From positions 992,001 to 1,056,000 of the forward strand of contig VJWM01000025.1 in the NCBI GenBank assembly GCA_010909165.1: 64,000 bases of DNA, in the 5' to 3' direction. Position numbers and translations under genes: made by a program. Under the pieces are notes generated by a model that worked only from the letters and a program-made list of their open reading frames with translations, had not been told where the DNA came from and made no database searches. This stretch comes from Anthoceros angustus. Its lineage: Eukaryota > Streptophyta > Anthocerotopsida > Anthocerotales > Anthocerotaceae. Positions 12,253-23,310 of this stretch are shown here, in pieces; the stretch's first letter is position 1, and each line of letters starts with the position of its first letter.

Positions 12253-14567
12253 ATGGCTAAAGAGCACCATGGAAACCATGGGCAGGACGGAAGTGAAGAG
12301 TTTGGTCATGGACATGATGGAGTTGGAGGGTTTGGACATGACTTGGAAGCCAGCTTTCCTTACCGTCATGCACATAGTCACATACCACCCGGTAGAACTC
12401 TCGAGGTTCCACATGCTTGGGTTCCACATGCTCCAGTTCCACCTACTCAGGAATCAAAGTACGACAAGTGTGAGGAGTGTTTGGGTTCCACAATAATTTG
12501 TTCTTTATTATTAAGTTTGATGGGGTTTACAGGTAACTATTTCACCTGAAGGGTTTAGGGTTTAGGGTTTAGGGTTTAAGGTTTAGGGTTGGGTTTAGGG
12601 TTGTAAGTCCTGGCAGGCCTAATTAATTAGGCCTGCCAGGACTTACAATGGTAGATAAGTTGGATATGTATTGACCGCTTTACAAATCTTGTTTGTCTTT
12701 CAATTGTTTAGGTATGACAATATTTTCTCTTAGTAAAGGTTTTGGACAAAGCGAAATTTGGGAAGTGAGATCCAACAATTCTATATTGATAGAAGCAAAG
12801 TCAGTGTTTACCAATGAGATTCAGGTACATTGAAATCCAATAGTTTTTCGCAGTTTCTGTGGATAGAGGTAGATTCAATTTATGTTTTACTGAGATTTAG
12901 GTACAAAGATTTAACAACTATGTGTCGATAGAAGTAAATTATGTTTTTACCAAGGAGATCTATGTATTTTATGAGAGCTTGGATACACACATGCTCATGG
13001 CAGCATATGTTCGCGCTCTGTTGAAAAGATAGTTGTTTTTTCATAGAGATGCATCAAGGAACAAGAGATGAAGCTATGTGCTATGCGTAATGGTACTATT
13101 TGAGCTGCGTCATGTGTAGGTGAAGAGCCTTACGTCCAATAGTGGCCCAATTTTGTACACTTTTTCTAAAAAACCACCTCTGAGCCGTTCAGTAGACTAC
13201 TCGGTGAACTTCAATTCTTCTATACAACACTTTTGGGTAAGTTTCACTTTGTGCTTTTCTTTGTTTTTGCCATGTGTACTACATACTTGTACATGTGAAG
13301 CGGATTGAATTGTTTATATCTTTATTCAGGCACAAGATTTTTGGCTCAACAAGCATTCAAAATTAAAAATTTCGTACAACGTTCTTAGTTCTGGGGACTA
13401 TACTCTTCTAGCCCTGCCCACAGGTGACTTCTAAGGTCTCAATGCATTTAGATCCTTCTAGAACTAAATCACTTGTGACAAAATCTTTTCCCATATCCAT
13501 ATCGTTTCGGTCAAAAGTGATTCAGTTCTATATACCCAGACATGATTCGGTTCTATGTACATAGACAAAGATTAGATTTGACAGTCTTGAGACTTGTTGA
13601 AATTGCAGGGCGTGATAGCTTGGAGTCGTGGCTAAAACACCCTAAGGATCCAAGCAAATCGGAACATATGTGGTGGATAGAAGGTGAGTGAGTTTTGCGA
13701 CGGCTATGGGGTTGTGGATGTAGCTTCCTTGCACTAAATCCGACTAATTTGTTTATGGCTTTGTCCCTTTCTGTCCATGCTTATCTGTTTGTTCTTCGTA
13801 CAGGCACTGGGGAGCTTTCGTTTGTCGTGCCCTACGATGATATCTTTTATGTTGCGCTTTACAATTATCATCACTCCGAGATCCAGGTTAGTAATTTGAA
13901 TTGCAGAGTCTTTGTAAGATGTATAGCAAATTGTTAAATTTTACGAGCTTCATGTCTAATGCAAAGAATTGTGTAATAGGCCTCATTAAACGTGACCATT
14001 CACAGTCTCCTGTATGAGACAGCAATAGCTAATACAACATGTGAAGTTTCTGGTAGAGTTTGTCATGCAAAGATCTCTATCTTTAGCTCAAAATCTGTTG
14101 TTCTAGAAACCCCTTCTGAGGTAATTTCTACTTGGTTTATTGTTGTCTAGACTTCTGACCGTGTGAAAACATCTCTTTTGACGTCTCCCTTGGTGAGTTG
14201 TAGGGTACTATACAAAGCTGGAACGTCAAAGTAACATACAAGAGCAACTGGACATTTTTCTGGGTTATGTTGGGTATGTGCTCGTCTTTGGCTTGGATTC
14301 AAATGTTTGCTTTTGTGTACAAGGCACTCTGTCCAAGTAACTCTATATGTATCTAAACACTCCTATGCACATCGGATGTGTTGTTCAGGATTCTTTGGAA
14401 TGCCCCTTGTCATGAGGTGTGGACTAGCTCTTTGCCACTTTATTGTTGTGAGGATTCTCCCTATTTTCAAATCCCCGAGAACAGATATAGAGCTTGGGAT
14501 CAAAAGAAAGCCTTCGCATCAATCCAAGTGGATCACCCCTGATCTTACGAGTTTGCCGAAGATATGA
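12253..14567 (+). CDS. APD-like membrane protein (ABERRANT POLLEN DEVELOPMENT family), RING domain not found
   Basis: Nine phase-consistent exons: 12253-12532, 12712-12824, 13120-13236, 13330-13423, 13609-13683, 13804-13886, 13980-14120, 14204-14273, 14389-14567; 383 aa. The N-terminus is His/Gly-rich, followed by a membrane helix (STIICSLLLSLMGFTG). The extracytoplasmic part follows plant APD1-4 proteins (DUF4792/DUF4793): NNSILIEAKSVFTNEIQVKSL, GPILYTFSKKPPLS, DFWLNKHSKLKISYNV, GRDSLESWLKHP, FYVALYN, then a Cys-containing block and a second membrane segment. Known APD proteins (about 450 aa) end in a cytosolic C3HC4 RING that makes them E3 ubiquitin ligases. Here the frame stops at LPKI 14565-14567 and I find no Cys/His RING pattern before the copia element starts near 14.8 kb. 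Either the RING exon was lost or the protein is a ligase-less relative. Intron 1 carries a telomeric tract and a palindrome. Confidence 0.72.
12551..12600 (+). repeat. Interstitial telomere-type (TTTAGGG)n tract in intron 1
   Basis: About seven units of GGGTTTA, two of them imperfect (TTTAAGG, TTGGG). The tract is on the plus strand inside the first intron of the APD-like gene, 18 bases after the donor site. Confidence 0.95.
12601..12648. repeat. Perfect 48-bp palindrome
   Basis: Two 24-base arms with no spacer. The left arm starts TTGTAAGTCCTGGCAGGCCT and ends AATT; the right arm is its exact reverse complement. It begins at the base immediately after the telomeric tract and lies in the same intron. 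As RNA it would form a loopless 24-bp hairpin, and the arm contains GTAAGT, a consensus splice donor. Confidence 0.95.
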
Positions 14568-14830
14568 AAGGTGCTCAATTTGGGGAAGCTAGAGCACAAG
14601 GAGTCTAGTATTCTTCTGCCCAAATTGCAAGATGAAAGAAGACTTAAGGAAACTAGGGGCTGATTGCTCTGGCGACGATATATTCTATAGAATAGATCAG
14701 CAAGCTAGATACTAAGGCATCTGAGGCCAAAAGACACACCCCTTGGTGTGAGGGTACTTCAGCCCTTTGGGCACAACATAATTCACTGGTCACATTCCTC
14801 CTTGTCCTAGCTCCTATACCTGATCCAATA
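14568..14830. other. Interval between APD-like stop and copia primer site
   Basis: No RING or other coding exon is visible. This stretch probably holds the 3' untranslated region of the APD-like gene and/or the end of a 5' LTR, since a primer-binding-like site follows. LTR borders could not be fixed. Confidence 0.45.
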
Positions 14831-15823
14831 TGGTATCAAAGCCTAAGGCTTTCGATCGTAAAGGCTAGGACTAGATATTATCTGTATCTTGGCTAGCGAT
14901 GGACAAAACATGAGCTCTTCGTCCGACTATGGGTCAAAGTCTCTCAGCATCTGCCCTCTAGGCACCTATGGAAAGACCTTGGCGATAACCCTCATGGCCC
15001 ACTCGCCCTCCCAATGCGCGCCACACGCGTTTTCATCGAAGCCATGACCGCCCACAAGCAACTTTTTTTTGCATCTTCTTTGCATAAATTGCCCCCATAA
15101 TTGCTTCTCTATTGCCTACAACACCTTGGAAAGCCTCTGCAGGCCCAGACGACCTCCACGACCACCAATCCACCCCAGTCTCTACTATCAAGTGGAGAAA
15201 TTGTGAGATTATCGCCATGCCATTGCCCAAGTCTCACATGCCCCTCTCACGAGTGGTATGAGGATCAATCCACCCCATAAACACCTGCAAATTGGAGCAC
15301 CCTCAGCGGCATCTCAGGCAACTTCAGCCTACTGGCCAGATTTGCCAGAGGAATTTGCAAGATTTGGCGGCCAGCATTGCTGTGCACCCACGGCGTGAGG
15401 CGAGGCATGCATCGCATTCGCGCACAGAGGAACAAGGGGTTTCCACCCTATTTTGACCTTGTGAGTGGGGGGGCCTTTACCCCTCTCTTACACCTCACTT
15501 CGAATTTTCAACCTCCTTTTGAATTTTCATAGCAGATTTCTGCCTCAACCCACGGATTGGCTATGCGCATTCCAGCTTCAGAAATTGGTCACTATCAAAC
15601 AGGAAATTCCAGACCTTCCCGGTGATTCCCGCAGTTTGATCACACATCAATTCGGTCGGCTCTCTTCACTTTGGAATTCATTAGCATAGATCTATAAATA
15701 TTGATTTTAGTGGACGTCTTCGCCTAGCTTCGTCAGTGTGACCCGTCTTCAAATTCCGCTAGTGCTTTTGACTCCAAACCTAATTTGTGAACTTTGGCTT
15801 GTCCTTTTACATTGTAAGACATT

Positions 15824-16650
15824 ATGGCATCCAATGACTTCGTCAACAAGCTTGTGAACTTCTTTGACATGACTTATTTTGCTTCTTAGAGTCGTAAGAT
15901 CGAGATCTCTCCTTCGAGAAGACCTATTTGGTGTTGTTGCTGGGAGCGATTTACGTCGTGTGACTCCACCCGCTACTCCTGGTGGTACGATTCATCACAC
16001 ACCTCCAAGTGGCTTCGGGAACAAGTCCGAATGGAACTCTAAGGACCAACTTGATGCTTTATATGAAGGACGCCCAAATGAGCGTCATTTGGCATTTACT
16101 AACCTCCAAAGAGGTTTGGAATTGCTTGACAAAGAAGTATGTATTTGACAATGCCATGAATAAGGGGTTTATGATGTGGAAAGGCAAGGACCTCCTGGCA
16201 AGGGCAACCCATTGCACTGGCAACCCTACTGACAAGCGTAAACTTGGGGCCTGCTCTTATTGCAAGATGCCCGGACATCACGCGCGTGATTGCTGCAAAT
16301 GCCTTGCTGACACTTGGGCCCAACCCTTCACCAGCAGTGCCACACATGGCGCCCGCTTGTTCATAGTTTGCTTGAGTGTCACTCTTGACTCTCACACATG
16401 GTTTGTGGTTTTAAGAGCTACTCAACATATGACTGGGCGGCGAGAATGGTTCATCTCCTTTGAGCCCAATACCATTGAGAGCTTTGTCTACCTCGGTGAT
16501 GATTCTCGCCGGGCGATCATGGGTTCTTGTACAGTGCCCGTCATTTTGCCCAACTTCGAGGTACGTGAGCTTAACGATGTTCTCTATGTTTCCCACTTGA
16601 GCAAGAATCTCGACTCGGTCGGGCAGGCACTTGAAGCTGGCCACACTTAA
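15824..16650 (+). pseudogene. Copia gag and protease remnant
   Basis: Gag begins near 15824 with MASNDFVNKLVNFFDMTYF and then meets a stop. Downstream in another frame sits the CCHC zinc knuckle CSYCKMPGHHARDC at about 16253-16294. It is followed by a protease-like region in which the usual DSGA-x-x-H-M active site reads LRATQHM, so the catalytic aspartate is gone. The C-terminal part (LNDVLYVSHLSKNLDSVGQ) matches the copia protease end (L-x-D-V-L-x-V-P-x-L-x-x-N-L-x-S). Clearly non-functional. Confidence 0.8.
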
Positions 16651-16998
16651 AATTTGTATTTGCTCCTAACAAGTGCTCTATCTTTGATGCATCCCGCCAA
16701 CTCGTTTTTGTATACCACCAGATTGGCAGGTTGTTTGTCTTAGGCACTAGCCCCACCTATCATGCTAATGAGGTTCTTTTGTCCCGAGCCGAGGAGTTTG
16801 TCTCACCCCAACAAATCCTTTAGTTCTTTAGTGTCTACTATGTTAGCGGACTTATGGCACCTTAGGTTAGGTCACGCATGTTTGCAAAGGATGAAAGCTT
16901 TATTGTAAGATAACTATGTCTTGTGCCTTCCTTTACTGCTTTTGGCAATCATTGTTGGTAGCATGGTATATTTTTACGTAATATTTGTATAATACGTA

Positions 16999-17330
16999 TT
17001 GTTTGCACTTGAGCAGAATGAGGTCATCGAGCGACTCCACTTGGTGACCTCATTAATCACCTCCCCACTAAGGCTATTGACGGGAAGACTCCTTACAAAG
17101 CATGGACTGGTCATAAGATTGACTTTAGCCATCTCCGCATTTTTTATTCCCCTGCTTTCGTCTATGTCCCCAAGGCCTCACGGAAGAAGCTTGATTCCAA
17201 GTCGAAGGAAGGGATTCTCTTGGCTATGGCAAGACCATCAAGGCTTATCGCATCTACTTGAAGGACTCCCCACACCTCGTCTTTGCTCGCGACGTTATCT
17301 TCAATGAGCAACCCTTAACATAGTAATATT
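16999..17330 (+). pseudogene. Copia integrase C-terminal remnant
   Basis: Scattered across frames are AWTGHKIDFSHLRIF, then VPKASRKKLDSKSKEGI, then KAYRIYLKDSPHLVFARDVIFNEQ. These correspond to the W-x-G-x-K-P-x-x-x-H-L-R-x-F-G and D-x-K-x-x-x-G-x-F-x-G-Y stretches at the end of copia integrases, followed by R-D-V-x-F-x-E. Several frameshifts separate them. The catalytic DDE core upstream is not recognisable. Confidence 0.7.
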
Positions 17331-18581
17331 CATTCCGGCAAAATAAACAATGCCGGTTATGAGAAAGTTGCCGCCGCTTGGTAGTTTTTGTCCAGTCACT
17401 AATTCACATTAAACACGGCACGTCAAAAGCACCCGCTCCTGCGCTTGGCAATCCATTAGAGTGGGATGTAACTTTTGTGTCCAAATCATTTGAAATGATG
17501 GTGACAAGGCGCAGGAATGCTGCCGCCCAAGCGGAAATCCTTTGTTCTAATTAGGTTATCTCCATAAGAGCATAGGGTGCTAGCATATTGGCGCCTTCAT
17601 TAGTAGAACCCTAACCCTAGGGTTAGGGTTTAGGGTCTCAGCCTTGTTTTGACGAGCGTGCGGGTTAGGGCGCATCAGAGCTCGAGGGTTACATTACTGA
17701 ACTTTGTGTTGTACAAAAGCGGCGTCTTCGACTCAAAATTCTTTCACGAGGAACGACTTCAGGGCCGTTTTTTGATCCGTCCATAACACCCTATTGTAAA
17801 CATGTCGGAGGGATTCGGTATGGGCATTGGCTAGCCGGCGTCAACCACCATACCTAGTCAGGTATTCCTCCTCCATAAGGTGCTGGCATGCCGACGTCCT
17901 AATTAGATACGTTTTCTGTGAGTGCCGATGTGCATGCGTCCGTGTTAACACTAGGGCTTACAACCACTTGTTGTGCACCTATGCACATTATGACTTACAT
18001 ACATAAGGCCATGTGTCGCTTACTTGCGCAAGAGAATGAGAAAGAACATACCACCTTTGCTTCCGATGACGACGCAGTCTGGGTCGCTCACAAAGATGGT
18101 GTCCAACACACAAAATACGTGTTCATTTGCTATGACCTCCATAGAAAGATAGTCGTGGCCTGTAGTGAGCTCGAGAATAGGGAAGAAACTTGGCCGTATA
18201 ATGTCTCACTTCACCTTGGATTTTAATCTCTCTCATTTCAATCCACATTATCTATTCCCTAAGTATATGTTGAATGAGGACGTATGTCAAGTGTGTCACT
18301 TACGGTATGTTTAGGGTCTTCATACCCTCGGCTGTTGTGCACAATGACGTCGACCGTATCTGGATTGGATGTATAGCACGAATATAGAAATAGCCGTATG
18401 CATTCCCTTCGATGCTGTTGTAGAGATGGTCGCCCATGTTCATTTACTGTTGTTTAACAAATCACACGCACTAACAACATGGGCATCATTTCCATCGAAA
18501 ACAATGGTCGTCCTATAGGATGAACCCTTCGTCTACCACTATGGGTCGCTAAAAGATATAAACTTCTCTATGACACCCTAA
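17331..18581. other. Non-copia insert-like segment within the retroelement
   Basis: Between integrase and RT remnants, a copia element should continue almost directly. These 1.25 kb show no copia motif. They contain a head-to-head telomeric junction (17607-17636) and a 102-aa frame at 17918-18226 that I do not recognise. I read this as inserted or rearranged DNA. Confidence 0.5.
17607..17636. repeat. Head-to-head telomeric repeat junction
   Basis: AACCCTAACCCTA followed directly by GGGTTAGGGTTTAGGGT, so telomere-type units face each other across a centre near 17620. Units are a mix of six-base TTAGGG and seven-base TTTAGGG. Confidence 0.85.
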
Positions 18582-20420
18582 TTGTGTGCCTTCTTATCAG
18601 GGTATACTCAAATATGGCATTTCAATGCCCATCAAAAACCCCGTTCTGCATATATTCACGTCAAAAGCCGCTTGATGTATATTCAGCCGCTTCAAATATT
18701 ATCGTGTTCCTTTCTCACCCCACTTGGTGCCAGGGGATCTGTCCCTCCTTTTGATCCTTCCCCCTCTGCCTTCGACCCGGACTGGTCGCTAACATCGGTG
18801 CGTTGGGGGAGGATGAATGGAAGCCCGCTCCTCCGCGAGCTACAATGCTTCAGCCTGGCCCCCCCAGGGTTGGACCAACAACCCGTTGCTCGTCCCCTTG
18901 TCATGGCCCTTATGCCATTACTCGTGCCAGCTCCTCATGCGACTCTATCCACCTGTCATGCTCCTAACTCTTCTCTACCCTCCAGCAACGAAGCCTCGGA
19001 CCTGGACCTCAGCGGACCACTCCTCCTCCCTGCAGATGAGGTAGCTCACCCCCCTTATTTACCTCGTCCTATAGATGACCCTCTAGCACTTCGGCGCTCG
19101 ACCAAGGAGTAAAGTCTCAGTAGAAGGAGTAGAAAGGCCTCGAGAATCTTGAACAAACACAACGTATTTCTGATACACAAGCTACTAGCATTGCCATTTC
19201 CGCTCCTGTTCACGTTTTGCAATCTACCTTGGATATTGTTCATCCCTCTACCCTTACGACTGTCGTATCTGGGCTGCAAGTAGTCGAATGGAAGAAGGAT
19301 GTGGACGATGAGTTTCAACCCTTGCAGGACAGTAAGACTTGGCAACTTTGTGACTTGCTACCTGGATGCTTTGCGATGGGAAGCAAATGGACTTTCAAGA
19401 TTAAGTACATCGCCGACAACCCCATCGACCGTTACGAGGCATGACTTGTGGCACAATGTTATACCTAGCGGGCGGGCGATGACTACGATGTAGATAATCT
19501 CTTTTCCCTTGTTGTCAAGACTAGCTCTCTGTAAGTCATTCTTGCTAGGTGGTGGAACTCGATGTCAGGATGACTTTTCTCTACAAGAAACTACAAGAGG
19601 AGATATACAAGCGTTAGACTGTGGGGTACGAAGAGAAAGGCAAGGAGCATATTGTATGCTTACTCCAACGTAGTATCTATGGCCTTAAGCAATCTGCCAA
19701 GAATTGGAATGTTTACATGGATGACTTTCTCCTCGCCTGCAGATTTATGAAGTGCCCCTCCAATGATAATGTATGTTTCCTCTGGTCTGGAGATGTTCTT
19801 GTTATCCACCCTCTATATGTGGATGATTACATCCTTGCTAGTAATGATAAGCATGGCTTACTTGCTGAGACCATATCCATGGTCAAGTCTAAGTGCAGTA
19901 TGGCGATTTAGGCAATATTCACTATTGTATTAGGATGAAGGTTACTTGTGATCCTCCACATTGATAATTGCATTTAACTTATAGCTAATACATTAAGAAC
20001 ACGCTAACTCGCTTCAATATGCTTGATTGTAAGCCTGCACCCACTCCGCTTACTGTTGGAGCACCCTTGTCTTCTGATCAGGGACCCAAGACCGACGAGG
20101 TGCACAAGTACATGCAATCCATTCCTTATCAAGAATCCGTTGGGCGTATCATTGGATATGTATTACGATGCGGCCCGATATTGGCCATGCCGTACGTATG
20201 CTGGCCTAGTAGATGGCCAATCTCGGGCCAGCTCATTGGTCTGCCCTCAAGCGTACTTTGTTCTACCTCAAGGGAACCATAGCTTATGGCCTCTGGTACC
20301 ACGAGCCCCCGACAGTGGCTACAGCTTCGATCTTCTTTCCTCGACTCTCAGCTTACACTGATGCTGATTGGGAGGGAGATGTGGACCTTAAGAAATCAAC
20401 ATCAGGATTTGCTTCAAATG
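18582..20420 (+). pseudogene. Copia reverse transcriptase and RNase H remnant
   Basis: The pre-RT spacer ends with DDPLALRRSTKE near 19110. RT starts with EWKKDVDDEFQPLQDSKTW and GSKWTFKIKYIADNPIDRYEA, stops, then resumes in other frames with LLQRSIYGLKQSAKNW and LYVDDYILAS (the YVDD catalytic box, about 19814-19840). RNase H gives WSALKRTLFYLKGTIAYGL and YTDADWEGDVDLKKSTSGF (about 20353-20410). Stops and frameshifts occur between all blocks. No intact LTR was recognised downstream. Confidence 0.85.
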
Positions 20421-21741
20421 ATGAGGCATGCAAAGTCTTTCAAACCTTAACAATGACGCTTAAACGTCTCGTTAGAAAACCACACTTATAAACCAGTTGG
20501 ATAATCAAACATACAGTGGTCTAAGTTTCCATTGTGTTCCAACTTAAGTACTTTATGGTGGGGTGCAAAGCCGCAGGCTTGAAGCAAGTGCACCAGTGTA
20601 TCGATGTACCCATGGGGTGGAGGATCACAAGTATTTGGAAAAGGAGGAGTGCACTGACATAACTGTGCATTACCCCAGTGAGTGGCATAGTCACGGAGGG
20701 ATAAGGGTGAAGGTGCGCAGTCAAACAGTGGGTGCACCGATGCATGTTAATAGAAAAAGGGAAATAGGAGCAGACAAGCGGTGCGTACGATGATACCCAA
20801 GGTCACCAATGGCCCCTTAGAAACACTGAAAATATTTTGCAAGCCCCAATCTCTGTAGTGTGTAGTGCTTGTTTTTGACATTTTCTGGCAACATATTCGG
20901 ATTGGCCTAATTTAAGATAATTGGTTACTCCAAAAAGTCAGGGACATGTCTATTTCGTCTCATTAACAACGAAAGGGCAACTCAAATCCTAAGCCTCCCG
21001 TTTGCGTGTGAAGCCATACCAGCCTACATGCTAACAGACGTACAGAAAGGGAAGAATAGAAAGTTCATTTTCAGTGTTTAACCATCTGTGTCATGATTAA
21101 TGCGGAAATTTAAATTCAAAATCTCCGCATGAGGGAATCCGTTTGTGAGAGCAAATGTTTTTAAAAATTTACTGTAGGACAAAACTGATATTTTGCTGAA
21201 CTGTGTGGGGAAGAACTGAAAAACCCGAAAGCCAGGAATAAATCGTCTCTCTCTAGACGCTGTTTGAGGCGATTCGATGAGAGGCTCAGGGAGAGAGAGA
21301 CTGTGTGGTTTTCGGGGCGCCAATGAGGCGATTCCTTGAGAGGTCCAAACCTCGAACCTCACGTGTGGATCACAAGCGCCAATGGTCCATCCGATCGGTT
21401 TGATTTGTCAACATCCCCGCACTGGAAGAAAAAATTAACGCCTGCAACGTTGTTGTCACCTGCGGACAAGTGTCGTAGCTTGGGTGACGGTGTTAAGATC
21501 CCTGTGAATTTGTTGCCATGGAGAATCAAATGGGTGAGGCTTGTGAGACCCTTCAGGGAACTCCTCCGTCCAAGAGCCTCAAATTGACCAAATTACGCGG
21601 CTGGTCAGGGATGCCACCCATTATGCCATTGTCAGAAAAAGACAGAACCCTCAGCTTGCTCAATGTTTGCAGGCTCGGCAAAGGACCCCGGGGAACTGAG
21701 CGGGGAGACTGGACACAAGCTGTGGGCAACAGTAGCGATGT
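20421..21741. other. Spacer with an unrecognised 78-codon frame
   Basis: Mostly non-coding. A plus-strand frame at 21518-21754 starts at an ATG (MENQMGEACETLQGTPPSKS) and runs into the first MITE-like element. Its codon pattern is gene-like, but I recognise no family and it may be a gene fragment cut by the insertion. Any 3' LTR of the copia element would lie near 20.4-20.9 kb but was not recognised. Confidence 0.4.
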
Positions 21742-22151
21742 GGTGTTATTTTGACCCGTCCCAAGCTCGGTCCGGTCCAGATGTGTTACAAAAACATGGG
21801 ACCGGAGGTTCTGAGGAGTTAGGTCCCCACCTCGGTCCCCCTATTACCCTCGTGGACCGAGAGTTCATAAAGGTCCGGTTTAAAAATTAATAAATTACTT
21901 AATTTTATATCCAAGGATTTATATTTATTATGGACACATGGACCCATCTTATCATGGACGCAGCTTATGCCGGATCGCGATGCGGACTCATAATTTGCAG
22001 TTTTTATATTATTATTTATAAATTATTTATTTAATATTTAATATATTTAGTGACCAAGAGTCACCAAAAGGCACGGTCCTGCTCGGTCCGGGACCGAGCG
22101 TAGCCAGGCTAGGCGGTCCGGACTGAGCTAGTACTCGGTCAAAATGACACC
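21742..22151. mobile_element. MITE-like element, copy 1
   Basis: A 410-bp unit starting GGTGTTATTTTGACC and ending GGTCAAAATGACACC, i.e. terminal inverted repeats of 15 bases with one mismatch. GC-rich subterminal segments (GCTCGGTCCGG, GGGACCGGAGG, and GGACCGAGCG near the other end) flank an AT-rich core with ATTATTTATAAATTATTTAT. There is no coding capacity. Confidence 0.85.
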
Positions 22152-22167
22152 GTAGCGGATGGTGCGT

Positions 22168-22583
22168 GGTGTCATTTTGACCCGTCCCAAGCTCGGTCCG
22201 GTCCGGCATGTGTTAAAAACACGGGACCGGAGGTTCTTCATGAGTCCGGTCCCCACCCTCGGTCTCCTATTACCTTATGGCACCGAGGGTTCATAAAAGG
22301 TCCGGTTTAAAATTAGTAAATTATTTAATTTTATATCCAAGGATTTATATTTATTATGGACACATGGACATCTTATTATGGACGCAGTTTGCAGTCTGCC
22401 GGCTGGGCTGCAGCCTGTGGACTCCTGCAGTCTTTATATTATTATTTATAAATTATTTATTTAATATTTATTATATTTAATGACCAAGGGTCGCAAAAGG
22501 CACAGTCCCTGCTCGGTCCGGGACCGAGCGTAGCCAGGCTAGGCGGTCCGGGGACTGAGCTAGTACTCGGTCAAAATGACACC
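22168..22583. mobile_element. MITE-like element, copy 2
   Basis: A 416-bp copy in the same orientation, starting GGTGTCATTTTGACC and ending GGTCAAAATGACACC, perfect 15-base inverted ends. It is separated from copy 1 by 16 bases (GTAGCGGATGGTGCGT). The core differs by small indels and a GC-rich patch (GTCTGCCGGCTGGGCTGCAG). Confidence 0.88.
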
Positions 22584-22600
22584 GTAGCGGATGGCGTGGT

Positions 22601-23018
22601 GGTGTCATTTTGACTCTAAGCTCGGTCCGGTCCGATGTGTTACAAAAAACATGGGACCGGAGGTTCTTGAGGAGTTAGGTCCCCACCCTCGGTCCCCTAT
22701 TACCCTCGTGGACCGAGAGTTCATAAAAGGTCCGGTTTAAAATTAATAAATTACTTAATTTTATATCCAAGGATTTATATTTATTATGGACACATGGACC
22801 CATCTTATCATGGACGCAGTTTGCAGTCTGCCGGCTGGACTGCAGTCTGCGGACTCCGCAATTTGCAGTTTTTTATATTATTATTTATAAATTATTTATT
22901 TAATATTTAATATATTTAGTGACCAAGAGTCACCAAAAGGCACGGTCCTGTCCGGGACCGAGCGTAGCCAGGCTAGGCGGTCCCGGGGACTGAGCTAGTA
23001 CTCGGTCAAAATGACACC
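22601..23018. mobile_element. MITE-like element, copy 3
   Basis: A 418-bp copy in the same orientation, starting GGTGTCATTTTGACT and ending GGTCAAAATGACACC. It lies 17 bases (GTAGCGGATGGCGTGGT) from copy 2. Its right end abuts the broken LRR gene fragment. Confidence 0.87.
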
Positions 23019-23310
23019 CTGATGGCAAGGTCACCTGATGAGTTGTTGCCCGCGAAATAATACAAAGTTCCCTGGCAAGGTGTCGGAAAGATCCAGACGT
23101 GTCAGCCTGGTAAGAGTCTCAAGACTTTGGAATCAAACGGGCGTCTGGATTGGATGACACATTCAACTCCCTCAGACTCTGCAGAGAGCTCAAAACGCTC
23201 ACATCGCCAGAGCCAAGGTCCCAAGAGGAGAAATCAAGCCGGACCACAGCCGAATCAGAACCACATTGCGCACGCCCACCGAGGGCAGCGTCACCGCCGG
23301 CGTCGCCCAT
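23019..23310 (-). pseudogene. Leucine-rich-repeat receptor fragment
   Basis: Minus-strand translation gives CGSDSAVVRLDFSSWDLG, then SSLQSLRELNVSSNPDA, and after a frameshift LTRLDLSDTLPGNF. These fit the N-terminal cap and first LRRs of plant receptor-like proteins (C-x-S-D-x-A-V-V-x-L-D-x-S-S, then x-L-x-x-L-x-x-L-x-x-S-x-N). The sequence stops matching within a few tens of bases of MITE-like copy 3. No upstream exon or downstream kinase is present. It is a relic. Confidence 0.6.

Larger units (their letters stand above)
14831..20420 (+). mobile_element. Degenerate Ty1/copia LTR retrotransposon
   Basis: A primer-binding-site-like TGGTATCAAAGCC at 14831 (copia elements typically use TGGTATCAGAGC) is followed in order by gag with a CCHC knuckle, a damaged protease, part of integrase, reverse transcriptase with YVDD, and RNase H. 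The order gag-PR-IN-RT-RH is diagnostic of Ty1/copia. Every domain is broken by frameshifts or stops, so the element cannot be autonomous. Clear LTR pairs and target-site duplications were not found by eye. A stretch of about 1.2 kb between integrase and RT does not look like copia and may be a later insertion. Confidence 0.85.
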
